A DNA stretch of 64,000 bases from Clytia hemisphaerica (GCA_902728285.1 CACVBU010000939.1:1674001-1738000), one strand, 5' to 3'. Shown: positions 11,752-24,541, counted from the first letter of the stretch. Program-made: numbers and translations. The notes: generated by a model not told the origin, from the letters alone.

Positions 11752-13046
11752 TATTATAATGGTGAAGCTGGTGAAAAATAAAATCATCTATTGTTTGAAA
11801 ATGTTCAATTTCCTTGTTATATGTGATCCTTCAAGCAATTTTATGTACATAAAAATCTTTCCGGCACAGTCCGGCAAACATCGGAAAATGATCCGCCACA
11901 TTGCCGGCAATATTCGATAATCCTCCGCTCACTCATAGAATTAAGCCGGCAATTTATCGGTTCACGTGTCCCCGTGTCCTCTGCTCATATTTTCTGACCC
12001 CAAGCCTGTAAAACCAATGCAATAAGGTTTTTTGACTGGCTATTACTAAGTTCTTGAGGGACCAGTTTTTGCCTGAAAATTATCTTGAAGAATTTTTTTT
12101 GACATGTTTATACCCCAAAATGTCCCATATGTAACGTGTCCTCTCAACACTATCAATGATAAAATGATTGTTGTGTCATTTTTGGCAATTTCCATCAGCT
12201 AATTCTTTTCATTTTCAGTTGTACTAATGAGAAAATAATTTTTTTCCGTGCTACTTACATAGTTAGCCTGATCTATATTTCTGGTGTGGCTCTTTAACTG
12301 CGTGGTTCAATTTTTCTGTCCCATACGTAATATTTTTCTAAAAAGCCTGTGAAATTTACAAAACCATACATTACCAATCATGCTGTTTTTAACTTCTCTT
12401 CTATATCCCCTATTTGATATTTGTCTTCTGGGTAAAGATTTTAGGAGCTATAAGCCCTCAAATCTCATAAATTGGAGTGCAACCACCATAATGTCCCATA
12501 CGTAACACCAACGATTCACAATTTTTTTCTGTAAAGGTTTACACTGAGAATCTGTTATTGGAGCACTTGCAGTGTAGCTGGAACCTCGATATTCCAGGAT
12601 TAGAAAAAGCTATACTATACCTGTTATCTTTTTTCTTTCAAGAATCAACAAGCCATCAACATTGATAAATTACACACATTTCCTCAGAAACTTTTAAAGT
12701 TATCTGTCATTATGACTTTCTTGAAACCGTTCCGAAATTAACCAATCGGGTTAGGTATCTGAATTCCTATGGGAGTTCTTTTCTGAGATTTGTAAAATAG
12801 CTAAGTCGCTAAAAACTTTTCCTGGGGGTTTGAGGAATAAACAGAACTGTTATCATTTGTTTTTTATTTAAACATATATTTAAATTTGTGCTCAAAAATA
12901 CTTAAATAAATAAGTTAATAATATTATTCAATATACTATTTGTATCTCTCAGAAAATAAACACTTACAGAACGACATAGTTTATCATTTGGAATACCCCG
13001 GTGTTTGGACCATTCTATCATGGGCGCAAAATAGGGCAGAAATTAA

Positions 13047-13653
13047 TACTAGGGGGAAATTTGTAAAATTTCTAGATTTTTTTAGTCAAAGCACTTGTTA
13101 TACATTTTCGGAAAGTACAGGAGTCCGAATTTCAATGTTTCCAATTTTTTTTCGGACACTTTGGTGTGATTTTCAGACAAATATGACAGTCTCAGGTAAA
13201 AATCATAGGGACAAAAATTAATGAAAATTATAGCTTGAGATAACGGAGACCTGTTTTATATTTTTGGAAAGCTCTCAAAAAATTTGATTTGATTCCTCTA
13301 CCTAACTCGAGATATTAACCCTTAAAAACAGTGTTTTTCAGCCAAAAACAGCTGTTTTGTCCAGTTTTTGCGCCATTTGAATATTACTCTAATCTTAATT
13401 TTTTGAGAGCTTTTCAAAAATATACAACAGGTCTCCGTTTTCTCAAGCTAAAATTGTCATTAATTTTTGACCCTATAATTTTTGCCTGAGACCGTAATTA
13501 TTGTCCGAAAATCACACCAAAGTGTCCGAAAAAAAATTGGAAACATCGTAATTTCTATTACCCTACCCCTTAGCTTTCCAAAAATGTATAACAAGTGCTT
13601 TGACTAAAAAAATCGAGCGACCTCAAAAAAACGAACAAATTTCCCCCTACTAT
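13047..13653. mobile_element. Palindromic foldback element
   Basis: The arms (13047 to about 13330 and about 13380-13653) pair over most of their length. The tips are TA(C/G)TAGGGGGAAATTTGT. Inner matches include CACTTTGGTGTGATTTTC with its complement and GGAGACCTGTTTTATATTTT with its complement. The centre is near 13340-13380. There is no coding content. Confidence 0.8.
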
Positions 13654-14289
13654 AAGTAGCACCCTCAGCGCAAGATTGCCGCTCATCTTTATTCGCCTGC
13701 GCGAAAACGCAAAATAATCATTTTTTTCTCGCGCGCTCAAGGGAAAAGGAAAGTGATTGATATTCTTTGAAGGAAAAATGTCAGAAACAAACCCAAAGAC
13801 CAAACAATGTATTTTGTTGTTGAGAATCGATCCTGTGAAGATGAAAAAATTTCTGCCATGCGTTTCTTTTGGAACGGTGAAAAACTCTAATTTCGATCTT
13901 CCTTAAGGTAAAGAGGTTGAAAAATTTGGGTTAGCGAGGCAAAAATCGCTAAAAAATATAATATATAAAATAGTAATCCTCAAAAATCAAAGTTCCAGCC
14001 TAACTGACTTGAAGGTCTCATGGATGTGCATAATAGCAAGCAAAACTGCATAGCTGGAACCCCCCCCCTTGGCCTGAGGGGGGGGGCTAAAAGGTCAAAC
14101 AGCAATTGGTACCTGATATTGGCCTGTGGCTAGGGGGGCTAACCATGTTAGGGGTCACCTAAATTTTTTCAGATGGACCTACCTGGGGCTAGATTCTATG
14201 TTTGGTGATTTTTTTCTGAGCTTGCTTTTCATCATAAGCAGCCTACCAGACCATAGGTTGACACTTTCTCATCTTATATTTTAGTGGGC

Positions 14290-14595
14290 AGTTCCAGAAA
14301 AAAATCATTACCATAGCTGTGGACGACAGGGTTTTGGGGATTTTTTTTTCACTTGGAAATCCTGAGAAATTGGAAAAAGGTTTCGGAAAATCCAGGATTT
14401 TTCCTCATTATTTAGTCATATGTATTGGAAAATCCATAAAATTTGCTCTATTTCCTTGCCAAGTTTCGGGAAAATCAAAGATTTTCCGGTAAAAAATCTT
14501 GAATGTTAAGGAAATCCTTAAGTTCTTCAAAAGTAAATTGTTACGAAAAATCCATGTCGCTCACAGGGGGGTAACGGACTATAGCTTGAACCGCC
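14290..14595. mobile_element. Short inverted-repeat element with GGGC(A/G)GTTC ends
   Basis: The tips GGGCAGTTCCAG and CTTGAACCGCCC are partly complementary. GGACGACAGGG near the left and AATCCATGTCGCTCACAGGGGG near the right echo the 6108-6415 element. The interior is full of GGAAAATCCA / TGGATTTTCC words. Boundaries are approximate. Confidence 0.45.
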
Positions 14596-15549
14596 CAAGC
14601 AATGCTCAAAAACTGAAAATTTGGTATCTAATATATTATCTGTAAAAAATCTTTAATTCTGTTGCATTACTTTGATAAAAAATCTGTCTGGCAAGGGATT
14701 TGCACCCTGACTTACAAAACCTTGATAATCTGGCATGAACCTTCAGTACAGTTTAGCTTATTTCCTATTTCATTCTTAGGGCATTTATTCTATTTAGCAA
14801 AATAAGCTAAAATAACTATTGTATTTGTTTGATTGTTGTCATTGGCTTAGGGGTCACCTAAAATATTTGGCAACTTACCTAAATCTTACGGGTCAACTGA
14901 ATTCTTAGGGGGCACCTAAAACCTGCTGCCAAGCCATGAAACTGTAAATTTCTTTTCCTTTTTCTTGACTTACAGCAACCCAAACAAAGATGTCCCATGC
15001 GTAACAGGCTATCCCATACGTAACAGGCTGTCCCATACGTAACATTTACTCATTGTTGAAAATTCAATTTTTCAACAAATGGGTGGAAAAGCTCTCTGGA
15101 GTAGTTAAACTTATCAAGTATTGATCCAAGTAATAATTGAAAGTCTTATAATGAATATTTATTCACAGAATATCCCAAAATATCAATCATGAAAATGCGT
15201 TACGTATATGGGACATCCTAAAAAATGAACCAAAATTTTCTTCTTTTTGGTTTAATTAGTTCTTTGGCTTAAATAAGTTCCTTGGGTTAGTTGTGATCTA
15301 TCTTTCATGCTCATTTTGATAATAGACCCTTCTGGGATCTTAAATGCAAATCAAAATTCACAATTTTTTGAAAAAGGTGATAAATTTGGAGAAAAATGTC
15401 AATTTTCTCATTTTTCCCAAATCAGAAACCTCAACTAGACTTTCAAATGGTCACTTTCATTGCCTAGAATTGTTTCAAAGTCAATTTTTATTTATGATAT
15501 GACTTTACAGTTAGAAAATTGCCTATGAACAGTTGTTACGTATGGGACA

Positions 15550-16926
15550 AATTTTCTTCAATTGGCTACAAATGGTGGGCATTATCTCCAAAACCAAAAA
15601 TACTTGAGGTGGCACACATTTCAAATTTCACACAAAGATACCTAAGGAACAGTTTTGAATAAAATAATCATTTTTGAAGAAACTTTGATTTTCACTTTTC
15701 TTGGAATAATTTTTGGGCAAAATTCTTGCAACAGCCCTGATGCGAGACTTTGATTGTCAACAAAGTGCCGTAAAATATCATTGAAAAAAAGATGAACTTT
15801 AAATCTTAAATATTTTCAATTTGAAGAATTGGTACAAAAAAATGAAACATGGAAAAGTTTTATTTTTTATTGGTTCAATCGAAATAGGGGATTTGGAAAT
15901 CTTTCTATGTTTGATTTTTTGCACAAACCTTTGTAACTATGGACAAGCACCCCGTTGCTAAGATGTTGGCTTGAAATCAAAAGTGAAACCACTGAAAATA
16001 AAAGTAAAATCAGCCCGCATTCCAAATCCTGTAGACATAATAAAAACTTTAATAATTTTCTGCGTGACTAACGGACATCCTACATGACCTGCCTCCCCCC
16101 GAATATCAAACATGTAATACTTTGTTCTTGTAAAACCTTATGTTGAATTATCAAATCTTGAATGTCTGGTAGTAATTTTAACCAAAATTTGGTCAGTAAC
16201 AGTTAACACAAAGCCAGAAAAAGGGTATCACAATATCTTTACTTTTTATAGCAATATTACAGTTTTTGGTACTTCCAACTTCAATTGCCTATAAAAAAAT
16301 GAGAAATTGCTTTTAGACTTGGATTGGATTTATACACTTCAATATGTGTAATTGAGATCTAACAGTGATTTCTCATAGTTGTCAATTTGAAATTTTGATC
16401 TAGATGTTACTTTACTCATGGAATTCATGATATATTTACGTAAATTATTATTGTTATAATAAATTATTGTTATAATAAATTATTGTTTGATTTCTTGGGT
16501 ACCCCATTTTACAGTTTTATAGCAAATTCAATATGTACATATAAACTTTTTGGCCTCCTTTAACCATATAATTGCATCGTCTTTGGAGAATTTACTGTTA
16601 GATAACACCTTCTACGAATCAAACTAGAAAACCAGCATTAACATTATCAAATTTATCAATTTATCAATTTTGACCTGATGTGTCACTTTAATGCCTGATT
16701 GTATATAAATCTACACATTACAATTTTTTTTAAATTTCTATAAATTGATACCACTAAACATTTTGTAGGGTACTATTGATAATATTGAGCTGAAATTGCA
16801 AAATATAAAAGGGTATTATGTAAATCTCACAGAGAGATAATATAAAAGTTATATAAATCGATGACCAGGAACAAAATTTTTCTATACATATTTTTAATTT
16901 TAGGTTAAAAAAAAAGAGTCCATGAG
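15550..16926. other. No gene seen; region upstream of the first receptor gene
   Basis: No coding frame with support. A small tandem of AATTATTGTTATAAT-like units lies at 16443-16489. The promoter and 5' untranslated region of the first receptor gene should fall in this stretch, but no core element is distinct enough to call. Confidence 0.4.
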
Positions 16927-19670
16927 ATGAAGAAGACTGAAGAACAAGAATTTTCAAATTCATTATTAAATTTAATTCTACTGGAATCATCTTCTCTGCT
17001 TTCAATTATCGGAAGTCTTCTTATTATTGTGAGTTATTTGTTGTATAAAGACATCCGGACACCGTCAAGACATATCATAGTATGTATGAGCATCTCTGAC
17101 TTGGTTTACTCTACGGTAAACTTTCTCGATGCATATGCTAAGAGTCCAAACCATGATGTTTATTCAGATTTATGTGTATTAAGCAGTTTCATGGGTTCAA
17201 CAGCAATTTTATGGTCGTTTTTTTGGGCAGTGGCACTATCAATATTTCTTAATGTGCTAATCGTGCAAAAAGATCCTGTATTTGCAGATACATTGATTCA
17301 TAAAGTATTTCACCCAGTGTGTTGGCTTATACCTCTAATTATAAATGTATTTGCATTGTGCTTCAACAAACTTGGTAATACGTTTGACTTTGTTGCTCCT
17401 GGTTGGTGCTGGATAGAAATAAAATTAAACGGTGAGAAACATTCTCATTTTTGTGCTATATTTTTAATGACAGTTATAAAATCTGCAATCAGAATCTCAA
17501 ATTAAAAGCTCAAAGTTGACTGCTGCTGCTGCGGATTATAATACAGACTACTCCATTTAGCTATTTATTCAATCTATTCTATTTCCCTTTTTCCAAAAAT
17601 ATGAATTTTTCAGATTTATTACAACTGATAAAGCTGCACCTTTGTAACAAGTACTATCTTTCTTAATAGATGTTACTGGGAAGGTCGAAAATAGAGGTGA
17701 TGCAATATTTTGGATGACATTAAATTATAAAGGAATTGAAATTCTGACGTATCTAACAATTGCTTTGATGTATTTGAGGATTAAATGCCACTTGAAGGAT
17801 AAGGTTTTTATTATCAATTCTATGTTGTTGTTTTTTCCATTTTTTTCAATCAGTTTCAATAAAAAAGCAAAGCCTAATTTCATTCATACTTAGTCTATTC
17901 TCAACTTCAGTTGAGAAACTTTCAACTTATGCTGAAATCTTTCACACTTGTTCTTTGGCTGAATATATGGGGGTGTTTTTTTTCATTTTTTGAAAATTTT
18001 GATTTTTAGGGGCGTGGTCACGAGTTTTTCGCCAAAACGAGGCTAAAAACTTTGGGACAGACAGACTTAAAAAATTGTCCGATTTGGTTGAAATTGGTTA
18101 CTTTTATCAATTTTCCAATTGGACCTACAAATTGAAGAATGAAAAATTGAAGATGAAACCAGTGCGGTTAACACGTTCAACAGTGTTGCAATAATTGCTG
18201 AAAAGGCAGGTTTTAATTATGAATAAGAGAGGAAATGATTGCTAGTGTCAAATTACTTAAAAAGTTATAGGTGTAAAAATACTCTTTTCTTGAATTTTCT
18301 AATTCTAGATAAAGAATTTCGAAAATAGTGAACGCAAGATGTCAACTTTTGTATCACCGAAATCAGTTCAAGCGGCAAAAACAACAGATCGTAAATTAAT
18401 TTTCATACCAATTATGTTGGTGTTGTTGCGTATTTGGGGAACCATACGTTATATTTTGTTCATTATACAGAGTAAGGATGGAGATATGGTTCATCTAAGA
18501 ATGAGTTTAGCCGACAAAGCCTTCCTTTGTTTACAGGTGCGTTAAGTATTGTTTTAAAGTTTGACTTTTTTTTGGACCTACCTTCGGGTACCCCGGTGGA
18601 GGTTCTATAAATTAACCCATGTCCGTTCGTTCGTCTGTTACCAGCTTTTCTCAGGATTGGCTCATTAGTTTTTTCAGATTTTTTGCACAATGATGCAAAA
18701 TGGCAATGCCCAGAACGTGACGGAGCCCGATTTTTGAGAAAAAATTTATTTGGGCAAATTTGGGCCAAAAACTACCTAAAAATAGGGCTTTTTGGACTTT
18801 GTGCAAAATCATGTACTTCATTTTTTCTGATTTTTTGTACAAAGATGGAGGGCAAGATTCTCTAAAGAATGGCTGAAGTGGTTTTTCCCGGAAAATTCTT
18901 ATTCGCCTTAAAAAACGGATTTTCGTATTTTGGGGAAATTCCCTTACCAAATAAGAAAATATACCTTTTCTCAATGTTGACTGATAATTTTTTTCTGAAT
19001 TTTTGCACAATGATGCAAAATGGCAATGCCCAAAATGTGACGGAACCAGATTTTTAAGGAAAATTTTTTTGGGCAAATTTGGGCCAAAAACTGCTTAAAA
19101 AAAGGGTTTTTTGGGCCTGAATGGTTTAAGTGATTTTCGTATCTGGGGAAATTCGTTTTTACCATTTTACATTATTCAACACACAAGCTTTATTTTTCCA
19201 TTCTGAATTTTTGTACAGTTATTGTCACTTTTTTCTTATTTTCATCTGATGTTAATCATTAGGTAGGTCCATTCAGCATGTTGCTTGTTTAACTTTACTT
19301 TATTTGCAGGATTAGTATTGAAATATTTTATTTAGGAAAAAACTAACAGGATCTAGGGAGGATTTGGTTGGTAAGTTATCAAGTCACTTTGCCCCAGCTT
19401 TTTTTTCACCAATAAGTTATTTTCTTTAACTGAATTTTTGTCTTTTCTTATAATTATACATTTTCAAGTTGGTTTTTTTTATTTCAGACTGTTGGTGACA
19501 ACTTGATCGGAGCTGTCAATTGTGTCCTGTTTTGTTTTCTCACACCAAAAGTATGGAATCATCTTAAAGAGTCAATGTCTAACATGAAGTCAAAACTTTG
19601 CTGCAACAAAAAGCAAGAGATTATCTTAGACCCTGATGAAAAGACAAAGCTTATTTCCCAAAGCATGTGA
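16927..19670 (+). CDS. GPR157-like seven-transmembrane receptor, tandem copy 1 (4 exons)
   Basis: The exons are 16927-17431, 17670-17803, 18309-18536 and 19488-19670. They join in frame (intron phases 1, 0, 0) to about 349 residues. Visible features: TM1 around residues 24-45; the loop motif KDIRTPSRHIIVC leading into TM2; a TM3 cysteine (DLCVL) and an ECL2 cysteine (GWCWIEI) placed for a disulfide; exon 2 carries TM5 (GIEILTYLTIALMYL); exon 3 carries TM6 with LLRIWGTIRY; exon 4 carries TM7 with GDNLIGAVNCVLFCFLT, then a short tail. The GWCWI motif and the length of about 340 residues match GPR157, an orphan receptor group that resembles Dictyostelium cAMP receptors. The ligand cannot be read from sequence. 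Its second exon has extra residues before TM5 compared with copy 2. Intron 3 contains a repeat insertion (18574-19270). Two similar genes follow on the same strand. The start was chosen as the first ATG of the open exon, matching copies 2 and 3. Confidence 0.88.
18574..19270. mobile_element. Insertion in intron 3 of receptor copy 1, with internal duplicated units
   Basis: The segment is bounded by GGACCTACCT (18574) and its complement AGGTAGGTCC (ending 19270). Inside, a block containing TGCACAATGATGCAAAATGG, GTGACGGA and TTTGGGCAAATTTGGGCC occurs at about 18668-18800 and again at about 18995-19120. A partial unit lies between them. The frames visible here on both strands are products of this repeat and are not exons. 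Confidence 0.65.
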
Positions 19671-19789
19671 AAATTGGTACTGTAGGTTTTATTGATGACT
19701 AAAAAACGAAAGAGCATTCTTTCAATGACGTTCTAATGGCGTGATTGTTTCTCCAACTTTCGGTTTGTAAGAAGTGATGATAGCTTTCA

Positions 19790-20095
19790 GACCCTGGGTG
19801 TTTACTTGAGCAAGTGAAGGGTATGGGTATGTGCCGCCCTTAAGCGTACCCTTTTTGGAACCTGGCAGTCCCTGTAAGGGTTGGAAAAATCAGAAAATCA
19901 AACCTCAGTCCTACTTAGGGTCGGAAAAATAAGAAAATTTCAACCTTCTGCTCCAAAAAGATAGAAATTTGGTCAAACTAACCCCAATAAGGGTAGTAAA
20001 GTTCTTCTTTTTTTCCGCCTTTTTAGTCGTAGGTCTAAGGGTCCAAAGTTGGAACCTAGTTATCTCTAAGCTACCAAGCTAGAACCCCCTGTTTT
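19790..20095. repeat. Old copy of the TAAGGGTCGG-word element
   Basis: It contains GGGTATGTGCCGCCCTTAAG, followed by spaced phrases such as CAGTCCCTGTAAGGGTTGG and CTTAGGGTCGGAAAAAT. The element at 23100-23445 has the same order of words. The G/C-run tips and target duplication are no longer recognisable. It lies between receptor copies 1 and 2. Confidence 0.55.
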
Positions 20096-20733
20096 CTTCA
20101 GTTTTGACTCTTGGAAATTTTTTTAATGAAATTAATAATATTCTTTGTAACTTTGTATATAAATTGCTGAATATATTGTTTTTTATTTTGTAATGATTTT
20201 ATTTTTAGTAATTTTCTGGTATAAGTCATGAAATTATTTTTTTCCTTCCTTATCTCTACGTTTTTATGAAGGGTTACTTTACTTTTTTATTCATTTATGA
20301 GATGCTTATTTTGTACTTTGTATGTGTCGCTTCTTTCGTCATAGCATAGCTGTCAATTTTATTTCCTCTTAATCTAAAGATATTTTATGTAACGATGTAA
20401 ATTATGTTTTTCTTACATTAAATACGCATATATTCAGTTTTTGTTACAGTTTTTTTTTATATTTTTTTCATTATTGACCAAAGTATTATAATACTGCATT
20501 AGAAAGTATAATCAAAAAGTAACAAAATTGCATGTGTTATGTTATGGTGTTACTATGCATGAAACGAGCTCATGTAATTTTTTCTATTTTTAATTAAAAC
20601 TTCTCTTTTTGAGTCATGTGAGGCTTTTAATTGAATCTTCAGATGAATCGATTTGACAACATTTTCGACTTATTAAATGATAAACCGTGTTGTATGAATA
20701 CTACTTCAAAGATACTACAGTAAAATAGCATTA

Positions 20734-20977
20734 AGCCATGTGTCTACTCCGGAAAGTTTGCAGCGGATCGGTACGGATTGGAACGTTTACTATTGTTCTA
20801 AGGATTACCTTCGACCCAGTTGCCACATATCTTTTTCACGTGAACGATTCAATTGTTCACGTGTTTGGATCGAAACAAACGGATCGAAAAAAAAAGTTGG
20901 ATCGGTTCAGATCGCTTTTCTTCTTCTTTCCAATCCGTACGGATCCGTTGCAAATTTTCCGGAGTGGACACATGGCT
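20734..20977. mobile_element. Harbinger-type MITE just upstream of receptor copy 2
   Basis: The ends are inverted repeats starting AGCCATGTGTC(T/C)ACTCCGG and extending for about 50 bp through CGGATC-GTACGGATTGGAA. They are flanked by TTA on both sides (20731-20733 and 20978-20980). The TTA duplication suggests PIF/Harbinger. The element ends about 150 bp before the start codon of receptor copy 2, so it may lie in that gene's promoter or leader. Confidence 0.85.
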
Positions 20978-21129
20978 TTAGGTTCTAATGTAAATGGTCC
21001 TTCGTTTATTTTTTTGAATGAAAAAAACTTTTTTGTATTTAGAGCGAACAAACGAACAATTTTATAAATGAAAATGAAAAAGAACAAAAGAAGGTAACAA
21101 ATAGAAGAAGATTTCATAAGAAAATAAAG

Positions 21130-23820
21130 ATGGCTGCGAATGACATGCTCAGTGAATTATTCAAATTTCATGCACAAATCATCATCGTCCTTACCTGCAG
21201 TCTATCCATTCTTGGTAGTATCCTTATCATCACAACGTACGCTCTCTATAAAGATATTCGTTCACCCTCACGTCACATTATTGTTTGTATAAGCATAGCT
21301 GATATGTTTCAAGCAATGGCTAACTTATACTCTGCTTATTTTGTAAACCAAAAGGATGAACATTTTATGGAAAATTGTATAATCCAAAGTTTTGTTGGGT
21401 CAACAGCTATCAATTGTTCCTTTATGTGGACAATGATGCTAGCCATTTTTCTCTTTATCTCATTGGACAGAGAGAAGCCATCTTTAGCCATTCGATTGAT
21501 TCATCCATGGTTTCACTTGATATCCTGGCTTATACCTTTATTCATCAATTTGTTAGCGTTATTTCTTAGGAAGTTAGGCGATAATTATGATTCAGCGTCT
21601 GCTGGATGGTGCTGGATTCGAATGGATGATGGTATCATATTTATTTTACAATCTTTATTCATTTTAAGAATATTCCCAGAATCTCCCAGCTGCATAGGAT
21701 AGTTTGTTGAGCGGTTAACAGACAAATAAAAAAATTTGTCGGTGGGAAGGTACTGGCTAGTATGAAGGCATATGCGCTTTAAATCTTAAGTGAAGAAATA
21801 GCCTGATTCTAATTGCTCCAAGTGAAATTTTTTTACCAATCATCAGGTGCTCTCCCAAAAGATAGATTTTTCTTCTGAGTGCAAACTAACTTCTTTCTGA
21901 ATTCGATTTTACTAGGTTGGGGGTTTTTTTTGGTTGAGTTTATCTCTACCCAAATATTATATTAATTCTTTTTTTTTGTCTAGCTCATGCAACATTATGG
22001 ATGTTTTTGGACGGCAAGGGTTTGGAGTTGTTAACATACATCGTTATTATAGTGCTTTATACTAAACTAAAATGGCATCTTCAACGAAAGGTATTAAATT
22101 TAAGGGTTTTTAAACTTTCTTCAAATCTTTATGTTTGTTTTACTGGTAGCTTTAAGTATTTCAGAATTAATTGCCTCCTTACCGAATGATTTAATTCTTT
22201 CTTGTTATTCAGAGGTTTGCTATCTATAATCCAGGAAATAGTTACAGAAAAATGCTTTTAAAACCTAGTCCCTCTTATACAGTGTTCAGGTCGCTGGAAA
22301 GTTTGTCTGTTCAAGAAAGGGAGGAGGCATCTCAGAGGAGTTGTTTCATTCTTTTTTGCCCCTGATTGTCAGTCATTCAGCAGTTTTCGAGTTTTCAGTC
22401 ATATAGTTATGTCCTACTATTTTGTATTTGTTGTCATGAATGATTTTATTAATTACTTTCTACACTTTCTTATTCTAGATTCGAAAATTTGAACGTAGTG
22501 AATCATTCAACGAAAACTTGACACGTTTCTCACTTAAAGCAGCCAAACAGGTGGACAAAAAGATCATTCTTGTACCTATTGTTTACATATTGTTACGCAT
22601 TTGGGGTACGGTGCGTTTCTTCATGTTTATAGCTGGTACGGATGATAAGAAATATAGAGTTGTAGCTGACGTCTTCATAGTTTTACAAGTAAGTGAGAGT
22701 AAAATTGCTTTCTTTTACCGTCGTCCTCAGGTACTTAGGATCTGGAGAAGCCAGAAACTAGCCACCCCTTTGCAGAAAAACACAAACTCAATGAAATCAT
22801 TTTAACGGTGGTCTTAGAAGGATGTATATTTGAATGTAAGGCCTGATTTATATGTGGGTGGGAACTTGGCAACCACCTTTTTCTTTTTCTACAGAACCTT
22901 AGTCTTACTTTGGTTATCTTGCTTTTTCTGTTGATTTCATAAAGACTCTCCTGGATGACTCATCTCTTCAAATTGGATGTGATACAACCCAATCTTGTTT
23001 AGCTCTAGTTTAGACAATCAACTTTTCGCCCTGTCTATTCTTATTGCGAATTGAAGTTGGCATCAGAGAGTTGGCTGTCTAAAGTCAATGCATTGCCCTC
23101 GGGGGGGGGGGGTACTTAGGCAAATGGAGGGTACGGTATGTGCCGCCCTTAAGAGTACCTTTTTTGGACTTCCAAAGTCCCGCTAAGGGTCGGAAAAATC
23201 AGAAAATCAAATTTCAGTCCCACTGGTCGGAAAAATAGGAAAATTTCAACTTTTTAACCCCTGAAAGATTGAAATTTGGTCAAAATTGGTCAAATTTGTA
23301 CCGCTAAGGGTCGTAAGGATCCCAAAATTTTCCTTGGTTTTCTCCTTTTTAGTCCCGGTAAGGGTCCAAAGTTTGAAAGTCGGGCGGCAACCCCCCCCCC
23401 CCGTCAGCTCGCAACCCTAGTACCACTACCCCCCCCCCCCCCGGGATTGCCCTCTTTTGGCGTCAATGCAATGTCTTCTTTCAACCTTTTTATAGATTTT
23501 AACTACCGAATTAGTGCCCATTTTTTGCCTACTCTAACAATTAGGCAGGCAGAAAGTCCGTCGTCTAAACTAGAGCTTAATTGAAAAAATGATGAATCTG
23601 TTTCCTCTCCTTTTTTTAGTTATTTGGTGATAACTTGGTTGGATTTGCAAACTGTGTATTGTTTTGTTTCCTAACAGTGAAAATTCGAAGACATTTAAAA
23701 AGTTCGTTGTCTCGAATGTACATCAAATGTCGGACATGTTACCGGCCAGACGAGTTTAGTTATATGGATATTTCTTCGGATGGAGAATTAAGTGAAGATA
23801 TGTCACTTTCTTCTACATGA
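21130..23820 (+). CDS. GPR157-like seven-transmembrane receptor, tandem copy 2 (4 exons)
   Basis: The exons are 21130-21631, 21984-22090, 22479-22688 and 23620-23820, phases 1, 0, 0, giving about 339 residues. The motifs are as in copy 1: KDIRSPSRHIIVCISIAD entering TM2; a cysteine in MENCIIQ paired with GWCWIRM; TM5 with WMFLDGKGLELLTY; TM6 with LLRIWGTVRF; TM7 with GDNLVGFANCVLFCFLT. The C-terminal tail ends in an acidic and serine-rich stretch (DISSDGELSEDMSLSST) that could take phosphorylation; that is inference. A canonical AATAAA lies 84 bp after the stop (23904-23909). Intron 3 carries the CCCGGG-ended element 23100-23445. The identical exon plan shows that the three genes arose by tandem duplication. 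Confidence 0.88.
23100..23445. mobile_element. CCCGGG-ended element with an 8-bp target duplication, in intron 3 of receptor copy 2
   Basis: The element runs from a G-run (CGGGGG...) followed by TACTTAGGCAAATGGAGGGTA to a C-run ending CCCGGG. It is flanked by ATTGCCCT on both sides (23092-23099 and 23446-23453). The interior repeats the phrase AGTCCCGCTAAGGGTCGG, or variants, at intervals. The ends match those of 43074-43516 and 45517-45885, while the internal word differs. Confidence 0.85.
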
Positions 23821-23903
23821 TACATATTCAAAATGAAGTCATTTTTACTATCTGATAAAGGTGGAAATGTGGAAATTTGCTCCAAATTTGAATACGCACT
23901 ATA

Positions 23904-23909
23904 AATAAA
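23904..23909 (+). promoter_or_regulatory. Polyadenylation signal AATAAA of receptor copy 2
   Basis: AATAAA sits 84 bases past the stop codon of receptor copy 2. This is a normal distance for a cleavage signal in an AT-rich 3' untranslated region. Confidence 0.55.
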
Positions 23910-24287
23910 TATGAATATTTTTATTTGCATTTTTGGATACACTTTTGTTACGATAGATTATCGTGTTCACTTTATTATGACTACGTATTATATTTTACAG
24001 AGACCATTTTTATATTATAAACAGTTTGGAATTTTTAACCCTTTCAACCCAAAAGCTCTTTATGAGGTTTTTTAAAAACACTATGATCTGAATATGAGAT
24101 ATATCCGGAAGTCATCATTGAGAACTTAGAACTGAAAGGGTGAAACGAAAAATTTTGTGTAGAATTTTTATAATTTTGTAAATGTTATAAAAGTTCACTA
24201 ATCTAACAGCACTAATTGATACTAATTTAAAAAGTCATAATTTATTTATTTAAAATCCTGGTCTTGCTGTCGCCTAAACTAAAGGCA

Positions 24288-24541
24288 ACCCTGTGTCACA
24301 GAACCGTTTGGACCCCAGCCCCATTTGGCAAAAATTTCGTCTCTGGTGGTGGAAAAATACCCTAGAATTTCAGCCCCACTGGGAAATTCAGTGTTTAAAA
24401 ATTGCGCTTCAAAACCGTCCCCACTGAATTTTTAACCTTGGAACAATAGAATTTCTATCCCGATTGGGACTATTTCGATAGGAATTTTTATCCCCGATGA
24501 GAAAACAAGTTCCACCGGGGCTGTGAGACAGGGGTGTCTAA
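24288..24541. mobile_element. Element with ACCCTGTGTCACAG ends, orientation 1
   Basis: The ends are CAACCCTGTGTCACAG and CTGTGAGACAGGGGTGTC. Between them are spaced phrases with CCCCACTGGGAAATT, CCCCACTGAATTTTT and CCCGATTGGGA. The copy at 38826-39116 is the reverse complement of the same plan. A repeated CTAAAG at both edges may be the target duplication. It lies between receptor copies 2 and 3. Confidence 0.75.

Larger units (their letters stand above)
12121..15549. repeat. Region studded with the motif TGTCCCATACGTAAC
   Basis: The 15-bp word TGTCCCATACGTAAC, exact or with one or two changes, occurs in the + orientation at 12121, 12317, 12492, 14991, 15010 and 15029. It occurs in the - orientation at about 15199 and 15535. 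The first and last copies face each other, so the region could be one old DNA element with subterminal repeats. No transposase frame survives. Younger hairpin elements lie inside (13047-13653, 14290-14595). Confidence 0.6.

Noticed and set aside
18463..19165. Several 60-141-codon frames in intron 3 of receptor copy 1
   Set aside because: They sit in a duplicated non-coding insertion bounded by GGACCTACCT and its complement. The flanking exons join without them.
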